Positions 54,400 to 64,000 of a stretch of DNA of 64,000 bases are shown piece after piece. The notes below the pieces were generated by a model. It saw only the letters and a program-made list of their open reading frames with translations, did not search any database and was not told the origin of the DNA. Made by a program: the position numbers and the translations under genes. The DNA comes from Brachynemurus nebulosus (lineage: Eukaryota; Arthropoda; Insecta; Neuroptera; Myrmeleontidae), in contig JAPWDM010000061.1 of the NCBI GenBank assembly GCA_035578155.1, positions 62,001 through 126,000 of the forward strand. Direction: 5' to 3'. Positions within the stretch are counted from its first letter, which is position 1. Each line of letters begins with the position of its first letter.

Positions 54400-57300
54400 T
54401 TGATCGATACTGGTGCAAGTGTCAGTCTGATAAAATTGGATAACATAAATCCAAATTATAATACTGAAATAGATACAAGTATTAAACCAAATATTAGCGG
54501 TATAACAGACGGCGTAATACAACCTTACGGACTTGTTTCAATCTTTTTAACTAAAAATAATTTCAACTTTCATCATTATTTTCATTTAGTAGATAGCGAT
54601 AAAGTTCCATTTCATGGAATAATTGGTTCTGATTTTTTGGCAAAATATAACGCAGTTATTGATTATAAAAATAATTTAATTTCTCTCGATCCAATACTTA
54701 ATGTTTTCCAAATTAATATTGATCCTGTACGAAAACAAGAAATTATTAAAATTTTAAGGACAGACGGACTTACAGAAATTGAAAAACAAAAATTAGAAAA
54801 CACTATTTTACAATTTCATACTATTGTGAAATTAGATGACGACCCACCAGGTTGTACACAAAAAATCGAGCACGAAATTAAATTAATTGACAATATACCA
54901 ATTAAAAATAAAATTTACCCTCTTCCAAAAAAATTAAGGGACGAAGCACAACGACAAGTAGATGAATTATTAAAAAATGGTATTATTCGTAAAAGTAAAA
55001 GTCCTTATAATTCACCCGTCTGGATAGTCGATAAAAAATTAGATTCTTCAGGTATCCAGAAGTATCGAATGGTTATTGATTATAGGAAGTTAAATGAAAA
55101 AACCATCCCCAATAGCTACCCTATTCCACGTATCGATGATATTTTAACAAACTTAGGCGGAAACAAATATTTCAGTGCACTTGATTTGGCAAGTGGTTTC
55201 CACCAAATTCCTGTAAAAGAAGAAGACATTCCCAAGACAGGTTTCACTGTAGGAAACGGCCATTTCGAATTTCTAAAAATGCCATTCGGATTAATCAACA
55301 GTCCTGCTACTTTTCAAACCCTTATGAACGAAATATTTCATAAACAAATCTTAGAAAATAAATGCATGTGTTACCTGGATGATGTAATTGTATTAGGAAA
55401 AAATTTAGATGAACACATACAATATCTCTCTGAAATATTTAGTATATTAAAAGAAAACAATCTAAAAATTAATATGGATAAATGCGAATTCCTTAAACAG
55501 GAATTAAAATACCTAGGCCATGTAATTTCCTTAGAAGGAATCAAGCCGCAGGTTGAAAAAATAGATAAAATATTAAAATTAAACGAACCAAAAAACATTA
55601 AACAATTACAAAGCTTTTTAGGTATCACCGGGTACTATAGAAAATTTATTAAAAATTATGGACAAATAGCCAAACCATTAACTAATTTATTAAAGAAAGA
55701 TCAAAAGTTCAATTTTGATAATAATTGCAAACAAGCATTCGAAACTTTGAAAAATAAAATAACTTCAACACCAATCTTAAAATATCCTGATGAAAATAAA
55801 ATGTTTTCAATTACTACGGACGCATCGAACGATTGCGTAGGAGGCGTCCTTACACAGGAATATGACGGGATTGATATGCCAATTGCATATTACTCCAGTA
55901 CATTAAATCAGGCTGAGAGGAACTACCCTGTAATTGAACGCGAGTGTCTTGCGATTATTAAAACAATTAAAAATTTTCACCATTTCTTATACGGTCGTGA
56001 ATTTTTAATAAAGACTGATCATCGTCCTTTGGTATGGCTAAATTCCGTAAAGGATCCGACGAGTAGATTGGTACGCTGGAGGCTAAAGTTACTTAATTAT
56101 CAATATAAAATTCAATACATCCCAGGCAAAACCAACTACACCGCGGATACTTTAAGTCGTCCAATATTAGTAGCTATGCTAAATAAAGAAAAATCATTTG
56201 AAAATTTCCAAAGATTTAATAAAACATGTAACCCCAATATAAAAATTAATCGAGGTAATGACATAAATAATATTAAATCACTAATAATACCTATTACAAA
56301 AGATCTTCAAATAAAAGAAGAATTAAAAACATTTATTCTAAATAATTTTAATAAAAATGATATTACAAATGCTAATATAGGTCAAATAATACGAAAAGAT
56401 AAAAATAATCAAAGCATAATTTTATTAATATTAAAACAAAAAATGAAAGATCAATTAAATCTTAAAATATTATATCAAGCGTTAGAAGAAATATCTTTAA
56501 CATCCGAAAATAATACAATTATTAATTTAAAACATATCGATAAAACAATAAGTGAAAAATACATAAATAATTTACTATCGTATCATTTCAACGATGACAT
56601 CGAAATAATCGATATAAATAATATTAGTTTTTCTTCACTATTAACTGAAGAGGAAATCCAAGAAGCATTAGAAAAAGAATTAGGTGTAAGCAGTAATACA
56701 ATTGAAGAAGATTTAACAGAAGAAGAAATACAAGAAATATTAGAAAAAGAATTGAACGAAATTCAACAAGAAGGTATGGACAACGAAACTAACAATCAAG
56801 AAGAAAATGAAGGACCAATACCAAGCACTTCAGGTATGAATAACGCAATCGAAACGATACCAATAGATGAAGAAACAAGTGACGAAGAAATTGTTAATGA
56901 AGAAATTATAAATGAAGAAACAACTAACGAAGAAATAAATAATCAAGAAACAAATAATGAAGAAACAGTGGAAACTATCATCGTCAGAACAGAAGCGGAA
57001 AAACAACAGTTACTACGCGAATACCATGATTCACCATTAAGAGGTCACCCAGGCATTGCCCGCACATACAGCGAACTTCGACAAAAATACTTTTGGAAAG
57101 GTATGAAAACATACGTCGAAAAATACATCAAGAATTGTCCCATATGTCAAAAAACAAAAACAACTCGTATTGGAAAAGCACCAATGGTGATCACCACAAC
57201 AGCAAAGAACTTCAATGACGAAATCTCAATGGATTTTATAGGCCCACTTCCGGTAACAAGGAATCAAAATAAGTTCATCCTTACGATCCAGGATAATCTG

Positions 57301-58107
57301 ACAAAGCACCTTCAAGTTTATCCACTTCAGGATAGAAAAGCAGAAACAACAGCAATCTATTTCCTGAAATATGCAAGCACATTTGGTTTTCCGAAGTCCA
57401 TTCTAACGGATCAAGATCCTGTTTTTACCAGCTCCGTCATCAAAGAAGTCAATAAATTATTCAACATCAAGCAGAAGACCACATCTCCATATCATCCTCA
57501 AACAAATGGTTCGCTAGAAAGAACACATTCGTACATTGAAAATTATTTAAGATCATATATCAACACTGAAATGAACGACTGGGATGAAATGCTGTATTTA
57601 GCCACATTTTCATTCAACACCCACAAAAATCGCTCCACTGACGAAACACCATACAAACTTGTATTTGGAATCGATCCGAATATTCCAACATCGTTTGAAA
57701 GAAACACAAATGCAAAAACATATCAAGAATTATCACAAGAAGTGCAAGAAAAAATCAAGAAATTACGATTAGCTGCAAGAGAAAATTTAAAACAAAGCAA
57801 AATCAAAAATAAAGCTCAATACGACAAGCAAACAAAAGCAAGAAATTTCCAAGTAGGAGAATACGTCCTAGTAAAAGAAGGCCAATCCGCTCCAGGGAAA
57901 TTATCCTGTCGCTACAAAGGTCCATTTAAAATCATATCTGTCCATCCTGATACTCACACAGTTAAAGTTAGATATAAAAATACAAATAAAACATTCCACG
58001 AAAATAACCTGAAACCTTACGTTTCAGATGGCGAAGTTATCAACGTTGTTACCAATACTACTGCTTATACACCAAACGACGGCAGAAATACAGGTGGAAC
58101 AAATTAA
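54400..58107 (+). CDS. pol: Pol polyprotein (protease, RT, RNase H, integrase)
   Basis: 1,235 residues counted from 54400; the frame is open further upstream and overlaps gag. Aspartic protease LIDTGASVSLI is at the very start. Reverse transcriptase has LPKKLRDEAQRQVDELL, the fingers/palm LDLASGFHQIPV, and the active site CYLDDVIV (about residue 325). RNase H has SITTDASNDCVGGVL (about 471) and GKTNYTADTLSR. An acidic Glu/Asn-rich linker with an imperfect LTEEEIQE repeat spans about residues 745-865. The integrase HHCC finger is YHDSPLRGHPG...CPICQKTK, the DDE residues lie in SMDFIGPLP (about 945), LTDQDPVF (about 1004) and NGSLERTHS (about 1040). A GPF-type module YKGPFKIISVHPD is near the end. 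No stops or shifts, so the catalytic functions look intact. Confidence 0.95.
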   Translation: MIDTGASVSLIKLDNINPNYNTEIDTSIKPNISGITDGVIQPYGLVSIFLTKNNFNFHHYFHLVDSDKVPFHGIIGSDFLAKYNAVIDYKNNLISLDPILNVFQINIDPVRKQEIIKILRTDGLTEIEKQKLENTILQFHTIVKLDDDPPGCTQKIEHEIKLIDNIPIKNKIYPLPKKLRDEAQRQVDELLKNGIIRKSKSPYNSPVWIVDKKLDSSGIQKYRMVIDYRKLNEKTIPNSYPIPRIDDILTNLGGNKYFSALDLASGFHQIPVKEEDIPKTGFTVGNGHFEFLKMPFGLINSPATFQTLMNEIFHKQILENKCMCYLDDVIVLGKNLDEHIQYLSEIFSILKENNLKINMDKCEFLKQELKYLGHVISLEGIKPQVEKIDKILKLNEPKNIKQLQSFLGITGYYRKFIKNYGQIAKPLTNLLKKDQKFNFDNNCKQAFETLKNKITSTPILKYPDENKMFSITTDASNDCVGGVLTQEYDGIDMPIAYYSSTLNQAERNYPVIERECLAIIKTIKNFHHFLYGREFLIKTDHRPLVWLNSVKDPTSRLVRWRLKLLNYQYKIQYIPGKTNYTADTLSRPILVAMLNKEKSFENFQRFNKTCNPNIKINRGNDINNIKSLIIPITKDLQIKEELKTFILNNFNKNDITNANIGQIIRKDKNNQSIILLILKQKMKDQLNLKILYQALEEISLTSENNTIINLKHIDKTISEKYINNLLSYHFNDDIEIIDINNISFSSLLTEEEIQEALEKELGVSSNTIEEDLTEEEIQEILEKELNEIQQEGMDNETNNQEENEGPIPSTSGMNNAIETIPIDEETSDEEIVNEEIINEETTNEEINNQETNNEETVETIIVRTEAEKQQLLREYHDSPLRGHPGIARTYSELRQKYFWKGMKTYVEKYIKNCPICQKTKTTRIGKAPMVITTTAKNFNDEISMDFIGPLPVTRNQNKFILTIQDNLTKHLQVYPLQDRKAETTAIYFLKYASTFGFPKSILTDQDPVFTSSVIKEVNKLFNIKQKTTSPYHPQTNGSLERTHSYIENYLRSYINTEMNDWDEMLYLATFSFNTHKNRSTDETPYKLVFGIDPNIPTSFERNTNAKTYQELSQEVQEKIKKLRLAARENLKQSKIKNKAQYDKQTKARNFQVGEYVLVKEGQSAPGKLSCRYKGPFKIISVHPDTHTVKVRYKNTNKTFHENNLKPYVSDGEVINVVTNTTAYTPNDGRNTGGTN
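58022..58027 (+). promoter_or_regulatory. Splice acceptor before env
   Basis: TTTCAG with a pyrimidine-rich lead (CCTTACGTTTCAG) abuts the env ATG at 58028, inside the end of pol. Confidence 0.55.
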
Positions 58108-58693
58108 CACCTCGCCGGGAATTTTATTCAAGAAACTAGGGGACGCGAAAATATGTAACCAAAAATTCACACTAATGCACTACATCAATACAACTACATT
58201 CGAAGAAAATTTAGAAAAGGCTCAAGAATACTACCACAAATCATACATTTTCTGCAAAATGATACCAAGTAATCACTCCAACGCCGGGACTTGTAAATTA
58301 CAACAAAAATTATTAGTACAGCAAATGGAAGAAATAAAAACTTTAATCAAAACTATTCAAGCTCATCACGTACGTAGACGAAGAGGACTTTTAAATGTAG
58401 GTTCTAAAATATTAAAATGGCTTATTGGATCACCGGATTCTGATGACGCAACATTCTATACGAATTCGATAAATTCTATTATTAATGATAGGAAAACCAC
58501 ACATCTATTAATGAAAGATCAAATAAAAATTCTATCAGAAACAATGAATACTTTAAATAAAACGTTAAATACTATTCAAGACGCGGAACAAGAATTAAAT
58601 ATTAATATTAAAACTTTTAATCAATACATATCTAATTCTTCTAGCATAATTAATCGCAATTTTTGTTTTATTGTTATATATCAGGTTTCCTAG
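58028..58693 (+). pseudogene. env: Env glycoprotein, 3'-truncated (F-protein type)
   Basis: A 221-codon remnant overlapping pol by 80 bp. It starts with a signal peptide (KLSTLLPILLLIHQTTA) and has N-x-T/S sites. A furin-type cleavage motif VRRRRG at about residues 115-120 is followed by a fusion-peptide-like LLNVGSKILKWLIG, the arrangement of errantivirus env and baculovirus F proteins. After about residue 205 the family-like helical region ends in unrelated sequence and a stop. The ectodomain remainder, transmembrane anchor and tail are missing, so no functional envelope can be made from this copy. Confidence 0.85.
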
Positions 58694-59819
58694 ATTACAG
58701 CCTGATTTAAATGCTATATTTATATTTGATTTTTCTAGAATTTTTTAAATTTTATCCGATATATTACCAAAATATGTTATAGTTTTAAAGTTAGTTTTTA
58801 GTTGTGGTTTAACGGAATAATTGAAAGTCCACAAGCGATTTGTAATTTTGGTGGTTTCAAAACTGATGATGAGTGTCCGGTTGATCGGGGCTTTAAAAAG
58901 AGGTTTTAAGTTTTTAAGGGCTGAATCTCAGTAAATTTCAATTTTGTGCCGATAGCAGTTAACAGGGAAAAAGCCAACACAATTCGTACGAGGGCATTCC
59001 TACCCATGCTTATCCGCCAATTGCCTTTGTGTTTTATTTTTAAATATTAAAAAAGGAACTTAAATAGTAAACTGGAAGGCTTTTATGAAGATATTTTTTC
59101 TTTCCAAAAAAATCCAAAATTTCTATTTTATAAATAACAAAAATCCAAAATTCCTAATTTATAAATAAACAGTGACTTTAATAACATTTTTAAATTACTT
59201 AATATGTATGTATTTCATTTGTTATAAAAGTAAGTTAACTTTTTTTTAAATTTTTTAAAATTACTATTCGCCTACTTGTATTTAGAATAAAAATAATGCA
59301 TTTAAAACACATTTAACAATAGCATTCAATTCCGATGTAAAAATGGGTGAAATGGGGGGAAAAGTAATGTGGACTCCCTAAAAGGTACTAGCTGGATACT
59401 AACTGAGTACACGTACAAAATTTCAGCCCTCTAGGTTTCCTTAGAGTCTCTAGACGTGTTAGAAAACAAGCAAAAAAATTAAGGAAATATTGGCGTAAAA
59501 ATCGTGGGGGTAAGGGTTAAAAGTTGAAACCTCCAAAAAACAGTGTCTGGATATTAGCTTAATCTGTACACAAAATTTCAGCCCCCTAGGTTTATTTGGG
59601 GAGATTTTGACCCGAACGAGACTGTTAAAAAACAAGAAAAATCATGTTCTTTTGGGTATAAAAATGGTGGGGGTAGGGGTTAAAATTCGAGACCCCCAAA
59701 AGGCACCCCCTTGATACTAACTCAATCCGAATACAAAATTTCATCCCTCTAAGTTTATTTGGGTGACCTGTGCGAGTGGTACAGACTTCGAAAACGTAAA
59801 AAAGCATGAAGTTATTGTA

Positions 59820-60348
59820 AACATTCAATACCGAAGATGAAGGAGAAAATTCGACTACCGTGATGGGGCCCCGCTGCTCACGGCGTTTTTATTATTTAGA
59901 GTAACTATAATAATATAAAAACGTACGTCTAATCTTATTTCATTTATTAATGACGTCAGTACAAGTTTAGAAAATTTCACCTATATCTAATTATTATAAG
60001 GAGTTATAGCACAATAAAATTATTCACTGAGCAAGTATTGCTTGTCGAGATAATAAAGCAAAATATCTCTTTACTCTTTTGATGCCTTTTAAAACTGCCG
60101 TAAATTGACGGATACTTATAATTTCGCCATTTTTTATTCAGTATCAAAAAACAAAATAAAAGGCAACTACAAAATTTTATGCTCTACCAAAATTGCGAAA
60201 ATATCGAGGAATTTTTATTTCAAAGGTGACATCGTTTTCGAAAGCGAGAAGGGTTGTTTTATTAAATCAAAAGATAAAAACGCCGTGAGCAGCGGGGCCC
60301 CATCACGGTAGTCGAATTTTCCCCTTCATCTTCGGTATTGAATGTCTA
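59820..60348. mobile_element. Foldback element, 71-bp inverted arms
   Basis: Arms 59820-59890 and 60278-60348 are near-perfect reverse complements containing AATACCGAAGATGAAGG, ATTCGACTACCGTGATGGGG and CCCCGCTGCTCACGGCG. It interrupts the direct repeat unit: the host unit's similarity stops near 59812 and restarts near 60368. The 387-bp centre has no coding sense. Confidence 0.85.
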
Positions 60349-61776
60349 CAAGCGAAATGTGATTGAAAGTCTACAACCGAATTGTCATTTTGTTGGTTTC
60401 AAAACTGGTGATGAGTGTTCGGCTGATCGAGGCTTTAAAAAAAGGTTTTAAGTATTTAAGGGCTGTATCTCAGTAAATTTCAATTTTGTGCCGAAAACAG
60501 GTAGCAGAAAAAAAGCCAACACAATTCGTACGAGGACATTCCTGCCCATGTTTATCCGCTAATTGCCTTTATGTTTTAATTTAAAAATTAAAAAAGGACC
60601 TTAAATAGTAAACTGGAAGGCTTTTATGAAGATATTTTTTCTTTCCAAAAAAATCCAAGATTTCTATTTTATAAATAACAAAAATCCAAAATTCCTAATT
60701 TATAAATAAACAGTGACTTTAATAACATTTTTAAATTACTTAATATCTATGTATTTCATTTGTCATAAAAGTAAGTTCACTTTTTTTTAAATTTTTTAAA
60801 ATTACTATTCGCCTACTTGTATTTAGAATAAACATAATGCTTTTAAAACACATTTAACAATAGCATTCAATTCCGATGTAAAAATGGGAGAAGTGGGGGG
60901 AAAAGTGATGCGGACTCCCTACAAAGTACTAGCTGGATACTAACTGAATACACGTAGAAAATTTCAGCCCTTTAGGTTTCCTTATGGAGTCTCTAGACGT
61001 GTTAGAAAACAAGCAAAAAAATTAAGGAAATATTGGCGTAAAAATCGTGGGGGTAAGGGTTAAAAGTTGAAACCTCCAAAAAACAGTGTCTGGCTATTAG
61101 CTTAACCTGTACACCAAATTTCAGCCCTCTAGGTTTATTTGGGGAGATTTTGACCCGAACGAAACTGTTAAAAAACAAGAAAAATCATGTTCTTTTGGGT
61201 ATAAAAATGGTGGGGGTAGGGGTTAAAAGTCGAGACCCCCAAAAGGCACCCCCTTGATACTAACTCAATCCGAATACAAAATTTCAGCCCTCTAGGTTTA
61301 TTCGGGTGACCTGTGCGAGTGGTACAAACTTCGAAAACGTCGAAAATGCATGAAATTGTAGCTTAAAAATTAGGTGGGTGGAGGTAAAATATTAAAACCT
61401 CCAAAAAACACAACCTAGGTACGAAATTTATCAACACACTAAATTTCAACCCTCTACGTTAATTCTGGGGGGCTGGGGGCCTGTTAGATCCAGCGAAAAT
61501 CATTTTTCCCCCCTCTACTCCCACCATATCATCCTAGGAAGCTGAATTTTGGATATGTTGTAGATAATTGACCGAAACATTATTTAAAACCGATTTGGAA
61601 AAGTTTTATTGCTTTGTTGCCCCCCACCACCCCCTTAAAGGTCGGGTCCGAAAAAAAATTTGCCCAAAATTTGACCCCACTTTGATAGTATTGTTGTGCA
61701 TCGGAATAAGCCCCACTTACAAAATTTCATCTCTTAACTTCCATAGGGGGGCCCTACACATATTAAAAGGTTGCGG

Positions 61777-61779
<3 letters not shown>

Positions 61780-61857
<78 letters not shown>
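61780..61857. repeat. (AT)n tract next to a half foldback element
   Basis: About 39 AT units, then CAGACATC and 120 bp (GTTCTACGGGTCCGAAAACG, GGATAGCGCCCCTGGTCTCG, ATAAGTCTAATTTTTCGG) identical in type to one arm of the palindrome at 62888-63401; the mirror arm is absent here. Confidence 0.85.
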
Positions 61858-61862
<5 letters not shown>

Positions 61863-62524
61863 CATCTTTTTTTTTTACATAATCGTGTTCTACGGGTCCG
61901 AAAACGGATAGCGCCCCTGGTCTCGCCTCTCGCAGCTCTTATCGTATAGACTGTATAAGTCTAATTTTTCGGAGAAAATTCGACTAATAAGGGGGAGGGG
62001 TAAAATATTAAAACCTTCAAAAAGCACAACCTAGGTATGAACTCTATCAACACACCAAATTTCAACCCTCTACGTTAAATCTGGAGGGCTGGGGGGGGGA
62101 TGTGTTAGATCCAGCGAAAATCGTTTTTTTCCCCCTACTCCCTCCAAATCATCCTAGGAAACTGAATTTTGGATATGTTGTAGATAATTGACCGAAACAT
62201 TATTTCCAACCGGCTTGGAAAATTTTTATTGCGTTCCCCCAATGTTTGTGTGGACATTTTGTTTACACATTTTTTCATGTGAACTTATAAACAAGTAATA
62301 ACGGTCAAAATAAATTGTTTGTCAGTGAAATGACAAATGATTTAAGTATTTTACATTTTTTACAATTTTCTACAATTTTTTTACGGTTTTTTACAGTTTT
62401 TTACATATTTTACAATTTTTTACATAAAAATGTAAAATACCGGTTTTTTTACATCATATAGCACAACTCTGATTATCCATATGGATTGATGAAAATCTAG
62501 TATCTGGTTCGATTATGGGTTTTA

Positions 62525-62880
62525 ACTGTGCCACATTGTGTCTAATAATTTTGTTTTCTGACATTTATCGCATGATTTAATAACATTGTTGATCATTTTG
62601 GACATACCTGGCCAGAAAAATTCATTTTGTACCGTTTCTCTGGTCTTCCTTATTAAAGGACGCCAAAATCTAGTACAGCTTTAATTACATTTTCTCTGTC
62701 TACTTCTGGTACGTAAATAAAATATTTTTTGTTTTTATCTAAACACCACAATTATAAACAACAATTTGGCACATTAAATTTTTATGTTCTGGTCAATCTT
62801 TGCCAGTAGCAAGGTTTAATGCACGTTCTTGCATACATTTCATATTTCAAATGATATGAGCAAATTCTCTGATGATACTT
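62525..62880 (-). pseudogene. Ty3-type retroelement relic (integrase finger, gag knuckle)
   Basis: Minus-strand translation at about 62650-62530 gives NEFFWPGMSKMINNVIKSCD then KCQKTK, the zinc-binding region of a Ty3-class integrase. At about 62870-62770 the minus strand reads CSYHLKYEMYARTCIKPCYW, the gag knuckle motif also seen in the relic at 16544-17416. Frames are broken and the order (gag part then integrase part, with most of pol missing) shows an internal deletion. Confidence 0.65.
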
Positions 62881-62887
62881 TGAATTG

Positions 62888-63047
62888 AAAAAATTTTTTC
62901 AATTTTCATAACTTCCTTTCTTATTAGTCGAATTTTTCCTTGAAAAAATTAGACTTATACAGCCTATACGATAAGGACGGCGAGAGGCGAGAGTAGGGGC
63001 GCTATCCGTTTTCGGATCCGTAGAACACGATTCTGTAGAAAAAAATG

Positions 63048-63137
<90 letters not shown>

Positions 63138-63153
63138 GTCTGATAAAAAAATG

Positions 63154-63239
<86 letters not shown>

Positions 63240-63401
63240 CATTTTTTTCTACAGAATCGTGTTCTACGGATCCGAAAACGGATAGCGCCTCTACTCTCGC
63301 CTCTCGCCGTCCTTATCGTATAGGCTGTATAAGTCTAATTTTTTCAAGGAAAAATTCGACTAATAAGAAAGGAAGTTATGAAAATTGAAAAAATTTTCAT
63401 A
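62888..63401. repeat. Large palindrome with (TA)n centre
   Basis: Arms of about 165 bp (62888-63056 and 63236-63401) are reverse complements, carrying CTTATTAGTCGAATTTTTCC, GACTTATACAGCCTATACGA, GAGAGGCGAGAGTAGGGGCG and GTAGAACACGATTCTGTAGA. The centre is two (TA)n tracts (63054-63134 and 63160-63235) around ATGTCTGATAAAAAAATGTC. It is a foldback element or a repeat-driven inverted duplication; assembly error in such sequence is possible. Confidence 0.85.
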
Positions 63402-63402
63402 A

Positions 63403-63405
<3 letters not shown>

Positions 63406-63480
<75 letters not shown>

Positions 63481-63537
63481 TAGAGTCCCGGTTAGGGAGT
63501 GTTGAATAAAAAACTAATTTAGTACATAAAAGCGTAA

Positions 63538-63597
<60 letters not shown>

Positions 63598-63602
63598 ATA
63601 TA
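63406..63602. repeat. (TA)n microsatellites
   Basis: Two TA tracts (63406-63477 and 63541-63602) separated by 60 bp of unique sequence (GTAGAGTCCCGGTTAGGGAG). Confidence 0.9.
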
Positions 63603-64000
63603 CTCCTCAAAACAAAATAAGGGCCACTTGAAAATTTGTATTTTAAAACTGATTTATGTCGATCCACGTCAAAATAACTTTTCTAAATGACTGTTATCAT
63701 GATATTAAGTGGTTGAGTAAATGATAACAGTTAGGTTTAAGTGATATTATTGTTGAGGGGAAGATTTAAACGTTTTTTTGTCTCGCACAGCGTCAAGTGG
63801 TTAGTTTTACTTATTTTTTTGAATTTGATTTTAAATCAGTTTGCGCTAGATTATTGATTGCTGAGGTTGTTTTTTGAAGTTTGGCGTGTTATTCAATCAT
63901 TTATTTTTACAATGCCGAGAATTCGACACCATATGGACGAAGCTACTGCTACCAGAGCCGTAACGATGATTGAGGGTGGTCAATCTCAACTTTCCGTGGC
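63602..64000 (+). mobile_element. Tc1/mariner-type transposon, 5' end (runs off window)
   Basis: Begins after a TA with ACTCCTCAAAACAAAATAAG then GGCCACTT, resembling the ACTCCTCAACAAAATTAAGG ends of insect Tc1-class elements. A transposase start follows 310 bp inside. Confidence 0.6.
63912..64000 (+). CDS. Tc1-type transposase, N-terminal fragment
   Basis: ATG at 63912; 29 codons to the window edge (MPRIRHHMDEATATRAVTMI, then EGGQSQLSVA). The pattern of a short basic start, a helix with RAVTMIEGGQSQLSVA and position 310 bp inside the terminal repeat fits the first helix-turn-helix of a Tc1/mariner transposase. Too short to judge integrity. Confidence 0.55.
   Translation, partial: MPRIRHHMDEATATRAVTMIEGGQSQLSV

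Larger units (their letters stand above)
52340..58693 (+). mobile_element. Ty3/gypsy errantivirus-type element, 3'-truncated
   Basis: Order: putative 5' LTR, primer-binding site (53024), leader with splice donor (53313), gag (53363-54343), pol in the -1 frame (54400-58107), splice acceptor (58027) and env (58028-58693). Pol carries protease, reverse transcriptase, RNase H and integrase and is intact. Env stops after the surface unit and fusion-peptide region. No copy of the 5' terminal sequence is seen downstream, so the 3' end including the LTR is missing, replaced by unrelated repeats from about 58660. Confidence 0.85.
58700..62230. repeat. Tandem and direct duplications, no gene
   Basis: A segment of about 1 kb (58826-59812) recurs in direct orientation at 60368-61355, offset 1,542 bp. 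Within it a degenerate monomer of about 155 bp repeats, each with TGGGGGTAGGGGTTAAAA, ACCCCCAAAAGGCA, ACTAACTCAATCCGAATACA, AAAATTTCAGCCCTCTAGGT and TTTATTTGGG. A further pair (61390-61620 and 61995-62225) flanks a (TA)n tract. Probably the internal repeats of a non-autonomous transposon. Confidence 0.8.

Noticed and set aside
61568..63667. Tyr-Ile repeat frames
   Set aside because: Pure translations of (TA)n tracts.

Overview
The window is AT-rich nuclear DNA of an arthropod, almost certainly an insect. It has short spliceosomal introns of 56-75 nt with GTRAGT donors, TATA plus TCAGT core promoters, a conserved animal gene (Ctr9) full of TTAA-flanked (piggyBac-type) insertions, a Ty3/gypsy element of errantivirus type with an env gene, and an integrated adintovirus/Polinton. 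I cannot name the species from sequence alone.

Layout. Positions 1-14000 hold the 3' seven exons of Ctr9, a Paf1-complex subunit, on the + strand; the first exons lie upstream of the window. Its large introns (before 1848, 2447-8231, 9950-12689) are stuffed with nested DNA transposons: TTAA-flanked MITEs, a decayed piggyBac copy at 3876-7082 with a broken two-exon transposase, foldback elements and perfect palindromes. The last exon encodes an unusually long Arg/Ser repeat tail. Positions 14000-33050 are gene-free as far as I can see. They contain nested inverted-repeat elements, one carrying a retrotransposon gag relic (16544-17416), and a 1.1-kb long-inverted-repeat element whose arms contain a hexanucleotide array.

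Positions 33059-51745 are the centrepiece: an 18,687-bp adintovirus-like Maverick/Polinton provirus with 287-bp terminal inverted repeats (3 mismatches) and a perfect 6-bp target duplication GACGTT. A minus-strand block encodes a small Cys/His protein, a phospholipase A2-like plus pX-like protein (interrupted by one TAG), an adenain-type protease, a penton-like protein, a 55-residue basic protein and a double-jelly-roll major capsid protein. A divergent plus-strand block encodes the packaging ATPase, a DUF8207-like protein, a membrane coiled-coil protein and a chromodomain integrase. Then follow protein-primed DNA polymerase B and an upstream gene (minus), and a right-hand accessory region of unrecognised genes plus a nuclease-like protein. 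The capsid, packaging, replication and integration modules are all present, so this is a recent insertion of a virus-like element. Two lesions (TAG at 37242-37244, frameshift at 49049-49055) are visible.

Positions about 52340-58693 hold a Ty3/gypsy errantivirus-type element: primer-binding site, splice donor, gag, pol in the -1 frame, splice acceptor and the start of env. Env is cut off and no 3' LTR is visible. Positions 58700-64000 are repeats: a 1-kb direct duplication built of roughly 155-bp monomers, foldback elements, long (TA)n tracts, a gag/pol relic on the minus strand, and at the right edge the 5' end of a Tc1/mariner-type transposon.
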